A stretch of 64,000 bases of DNA from contig JAFDVW010000011.1 in the NCBI GenBank assembly GCA_018268755.1, forward strand, positions 148,343 through 212,342, written 5' to 3'. The position numbers and the translations under genes were made by a program. Position 1 is the first letter of the stretch. Each line of letters opens with the position of its first letter. The stretch comes from Acidobacteriota bacterium (GTDB lineage Bacteria > Acidobacteriota > Terriglobia > Terriglobales > Acidobacteriaceae). Of this stretch, positions 61,300 through 64,000 are shown in pieces. The notes beneath the pieces are model-generated. The model did no database searches. It saw only the letters and a list, made by a program, of their open reading frames with translations, and was not told the DNA's origin.

Positions 61300-64000
61300 A
61301 TGCGTTGTTACACCCGACTGCTTTCCTGCTTCTCTTTTCTGGCGGTAGTTCTCGCCTTGGCCGCAACCCTTCATGCGCAAGGTGTCGACACCGCTCTCGT
61401 GCGCGTCACCGTGACCGATCCCACCGGAGCTCTCTTGCCCAAGGCTCTGGTGACCATGACCAATGAGGGGACGGGCGTCGAAACGGCCCGGCCGACGGAC
61501 GAGAAAGGGCTGTGCATTTTTCCGGCCCTGCCCCCCGCTTCCTACTCGGCGCGCGTCACCGTCGATGGCTTCAAGACAGCCCAGCGCGAGCACATCGTCT
61601 TGCTCATCGGGCAACAGATAGACCTGTCCTTCTCTCTGCAGGTTGGCGCGCAAACCCAGATCACCGTGCTGGGCGGGGAAGCCCCCCTCATCAACACCGT
61701 GAGCAATGAGCTGGGAACGACGGTTTCCGGGAACTACATCCTCGATATGCCGCTGTTCGACCGCAACCCAACCGCGCTCGTCTTTCTCGCGCCCGGCGTC
61801 ACCAATGTGAATGGCGGCGATGTCAATGCGCTCGGCGGACTGAATTTTTCCTCCAACGGCCAGCGTACCTTTACCTCTGAATTGCGCCTGGATGGCGCGG
61901 TGGCCTCCGTTCCCGAAGGCGGCGAAGGCGGCGTCAACAACGTCACCTACCGGCCTTCCGTCGAGGGCATTCAGGAATTCAAGCTCCTGAATAACGGATA
62001 CTCCGCCGAATACGGCAGCAACGGTGGCACCGTGATCAGCATGGTCACCAAGTCCGGCACCAACGACTTGCACGGCAGCGCCTTCTACTTCACTCGCCGC
62101 CCCTGGCTCGATGCCAACGGCTGGTTTGCCAATCAGGCCGGGGAGCCGCGCGCCGTCTATAAGCGCGAAGAGTACGGCGGTTCCATCGGCGGGCCCATTG
62201 TGAAGAAGAAGGCTTTCTTCTTCTTCGATTTTGAGCGCGACCACTTCGACCAGCCCTTCGTGATTTCCACCGTGGTGCCCACCCCGCTGGAACGCACCGG
62301 CAACTTCTCGCAGTCCTTTAATCCGAGCGATGGCTCTCCAGTTCAGATTTACGATCCCGCCGGTCCCATCGTGGGCACCACTCGTCCGCAATTCCACGCC
62401 GACGTGGACGGCGAAGACACGCTGAACGTGATTCCTGCTGACCGCCTGAATCCTCTCGGACTGGCGCTCATCAACCTTTTGCCCTTGCCCAATCGTGAAG
62501 TCGATCCCACCACCGGCGCGCCGAACTTCGTGCAGAACGCGGTGCAGAACATCCCGGGCTGGCAGCTGGACGGCAAACTGGATTACTACTTCAATGAAAA
62601 GAGCTGGATGACCGGCCGCTACTACATGCGGCGCGAAAGCAACACCACGCCGGACCCGTTCTTGTCGGAGAACATCACCCGGGCCCGCACAGAGGGCATC
62701 ACGCTCTCCCATAACTGGGCGCCTTCCGGCACTTTCATGTGGGTGAACCGCATCACCCTGACTCGCTTCAACACGCCCTCGGATGTGCCGGTCACCGTCG
62801 ATCCCACCAACATTAATGGCTCGGGTGTGGGTTTCCCCACTGCGCTGATCGACAACGATTACTACCATCGTCCGGCATTCCCCTCCATTACCTTCTCGCA
62901 ATATCAGGGACTCTCGGCCACGGCCTGCTGCACCGTGTCCCGCGAGACGGATACCCAGTGGTCGTTTGCGTCACAGATGACCAAGACGCATGGCAATCAC
63001 AACTTCAAATTTGGCGGCGAGCGCCGTATTTTCCTGAACAACTTTTTCCAGCCCAGCAACACTGCCGGCGCTTTCAACTTCAGCCAGGTCTACACCGCGC
63101 AGGACGTGCTGGATGGGTCGGTGAACAGTGACGGCAATGACCTGGCTTCGCTTCTGCTCGATTATCCCGACGATGGCAGCTTGTATACCGACGTACTGAC
63201 AGAAGTGCCCGCGGTCGCCAACAAATCGATGGAGACCAGCTTCTTCGTGCAGGACGATTGGAAAGTGAGCTCACGCCTGACCGTCAACCTGGGCTTGCGC
63301 TATGAGTGGAGCACGCCCTATACCGAGCGCTACAACCGCAATCAGTTCACCTGCTTCACCTGCGACGCGGGAATCTACGTTCCGGCGCTGGGAGAATGGC
63401 AGGGCGGAGAACTCCACGGCACCTCTATCCTGGCCAACGACAACATGCGCCACAGCAACGGGGACCTCAACAACATCGGCCCGCGCCTTGGCTTTGCTTA
63501 TGCCGTGAATGATAAGACTGTGGTGCGCGGCGGGGCCGGCGTCTATTATGGCCTGAATTTCGCCACCAACTGGCAATACGGTGGCACGGCTTGGAACGGT
63601 AGCGTGCCTTTCCATGCCACGCTGGACAGCGGTTTCACCCAGCATGCCTCCATGGCAAACCCATTCCCGGATGGCCTCAGCCTCCCTCAGGATGGGAAAT
63701 ACGGCCCGCTCACCCTCTATGGCCTGGAGAACTTCAACCATGCCGGTCTCAGCGTGCGCAACGCCGAGATTTATCAGTGGAACCTGGGCGTCCAGCGCCA
63801 GCTTCCCGGCAATATGCTGATTGAGGTCAACTACTCGGCCAACCGCAGCACGCACCTGCCATGGGATAAATCGCTGCGCAGCCAGAACTACGTCAGCGCG
63901 GAAGACCGGGTCAAATGCGATCCCAATGATCCCTCCATTTGCGGCACCGCGTATTTGAACGAACAAGTGCCCAATCCCTTCCAATACCTGTTTGTGCAGC
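61300..64000 (+). CDS. Oar-type TonB-dependent receptor, 3' truncated by the window
   Basis: An ATG at 61300, with AGGGGGA just upstream, opens a frame that runs uninterrupted to the window end, about 900 codons; ATG 61282 is in frame too. A signal peptide (ending LAATLHAQG) is followed by a carboxypeptidase-regulatory-like domain (VRVTVTDPTGALLPKALVT, FPALPPASYSARVTVDG). The plug then has DMPLFDRNPTALVFLAPGV, YSAEYGSNGGTVISMVTKSG and the start of the barrel. It is the same architecture as the receptor at 41360. It lies divergent from the GH36-like lipoprotein, which may trim oligosaccharides for uptake (inference). Confidence 0.93.
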   Translation, partial: MRCYTRLLSCFSFLAVVLALAATLHAQGVDTALVRVTVTDPTGALLPKALVTMTNEGTGVETARPTDEKGLCIFPALPPASYSARVTVDGFKTAQREHIVLLIGQQIDLSFSLQVGAQTQITVLGGEAPLINTVSNELGTTVSGNYILDMPLFDRNPTALVFLAPGVTNVNGGDVNALGGLNFSSNGQRTFTSELRLDGAVASVPEGGEGGVNNVTYRPSVEGIQEFKLLNNGYSAEYGSNGGTVISMVTKSGTNDLHGSAFYFTRRPWLDANGWFANQAGEPRAVYKREEYGGSIGGPIVKKKAFFFFDFERDHFDQPFVISTVVPTPLERTGNFSQSFNPSDGSPVQIYDPAGPIVGTTRPQFHADVDGEDTLNVIPADRLNPLGLALINLLPLPNREVDPTTGAPNFVQNAVQNIPGWQLDGKLDYYFNEKSWMTGRYYMRRESNTTPDPFLSENITRARTEGITLSHNWAPSGTFMWVNRITLTRFNTPSDVPVTVDPTNINGSGVGFPTALIDNDYYHRPAFPSITFSQYQGLSATACCTVSRETDTQWSFASQMTKTHGNHNFKFGGERRIFLNNFFQPSNTAGAFNFSQVYTAQDVLDGSVNSDGNDLASLLLDYPDDGSLYTDVLTEVPAVANKSMETSFFVQDDWKVSSRLTVNLGLRYEWSTPYTERYNRNQFTCFTCDAGIYVPALGEWQGGELHGTSILANDNMRHSNGDLNNIGPRLGFAYAVNDKTVVRGGAGVYYGLNFATNWQYGGTAWNGSVPFHATLDSGFTQHASMANPFPDGLSLPQDGKYGPLTLYGLENFNHAGLSVRNAEIYQWNLGVQRQLPGNMLIEVNYSANRSTHLPWDKSLRSQNYVSAEDRVKCDPNDPSICGTAYLNEQVPNPFQYLFVQ

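Noticed and set aside
61222..62901. 559-codon minus-strand open frame
   Set aside because: It is antisense to the second receptor, with repetitive Gly/Val/His composition and no family match. It also crosses the shared promoter element.

Overview
The window most likely comes from an Acidobacteriota (Terriglobia-like) soil bacterium. Supporting signs are GC-rich DNA, two very large TonB-dependent receptors of the Oar type with N-terminal carboxypeptidase-regulatory-like domains, many twin-arginine (Tat) and Sec-exported carbohydrate enzymes, PQQ/GMC-type dehydrogenases, and an imuA-imuB-dnaE2 mutasome. The taxonomic call is inference from gene content. I saw no rRNA, tRNA, CRISPR array or intact mobile element by eye.

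Layout. 1-7.2 kb: a 5'-truncated two-domain hydrolase, an IclR regulator, a GNAT acetyltransferase, and an epimerase / dihydrodipicolinate-synthase-like / MFS run behind a good sigma70-type promoter. 7.2-9.3 kb: a degraded short-chain dehydrogenase tail, an unrecognised membrane protein and two gene-poor stretches. 9.4-12 kb: a secreted GH9 glucanase. 12-17.5 kb: the imuA-imuB-dnaE2 translesion operon. 17.5-19.3 kb: msrB-msrA and a lysine/alanine-rich histone-like protein. 19.3-33.6 kb: a large sugar-catabolic island in which almost every enzyme carries an export signal (Tat TIM-barrel protein, beta-helix protein, CBM9-like protein, MFS transporter, RidA, RraA, SMP-30 lactonase, dihaem cytochrome c, triple-RidA protein, SelA-like PLP enzyme; divergently a DUF4380-like protein and a PQQ dehydrogenase). 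33.6-41 kb: an alpha-galactosidase-like enzyme, an encapsulin with a DyP peroxidase cargo, a thioredoxin-fold protein without cysteines, a beta-helix lipoprotein and an AhpD-like protein. 41-64 kb: polysaccharide-utilisation content with two Oar-type receptors, a GH42 beta-galactosidase, a LacI regulator, a Tat/GMC sugar-oxidation operon, a CocE hydrolase, GH20, an IolB-like isomerase and a second GH36-like enzyme.

How the genes may work together. The most interesting inference is a periplasmic pathway encoded at 24.7-33.6 kb. PQQ dehydrogenase (electrons to the dihaem cytochrome) and SMP-30 would convert an aldose or amino-sugar to its acid. The Tat-exported SelA/DgaE-like PLP lyase would eliminate and release an enamine/imine. 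The exported RidA proteins would hydrolyse that intermediate, and the RraA-like aldolase would cleave the resulting keto-acid before MFS uptake. Each family is known in the cytoplasm; the exported, co-operonic assembly is what stands out. A second notable point is a shared operator/-35 element (13 identical bases plus an inverted repeat) in front of two divergent gene pairs at 48.1 and 61.2 kb, which suggests a common regulon, possibly under the LacI protein at 47.0-48.1 kb.
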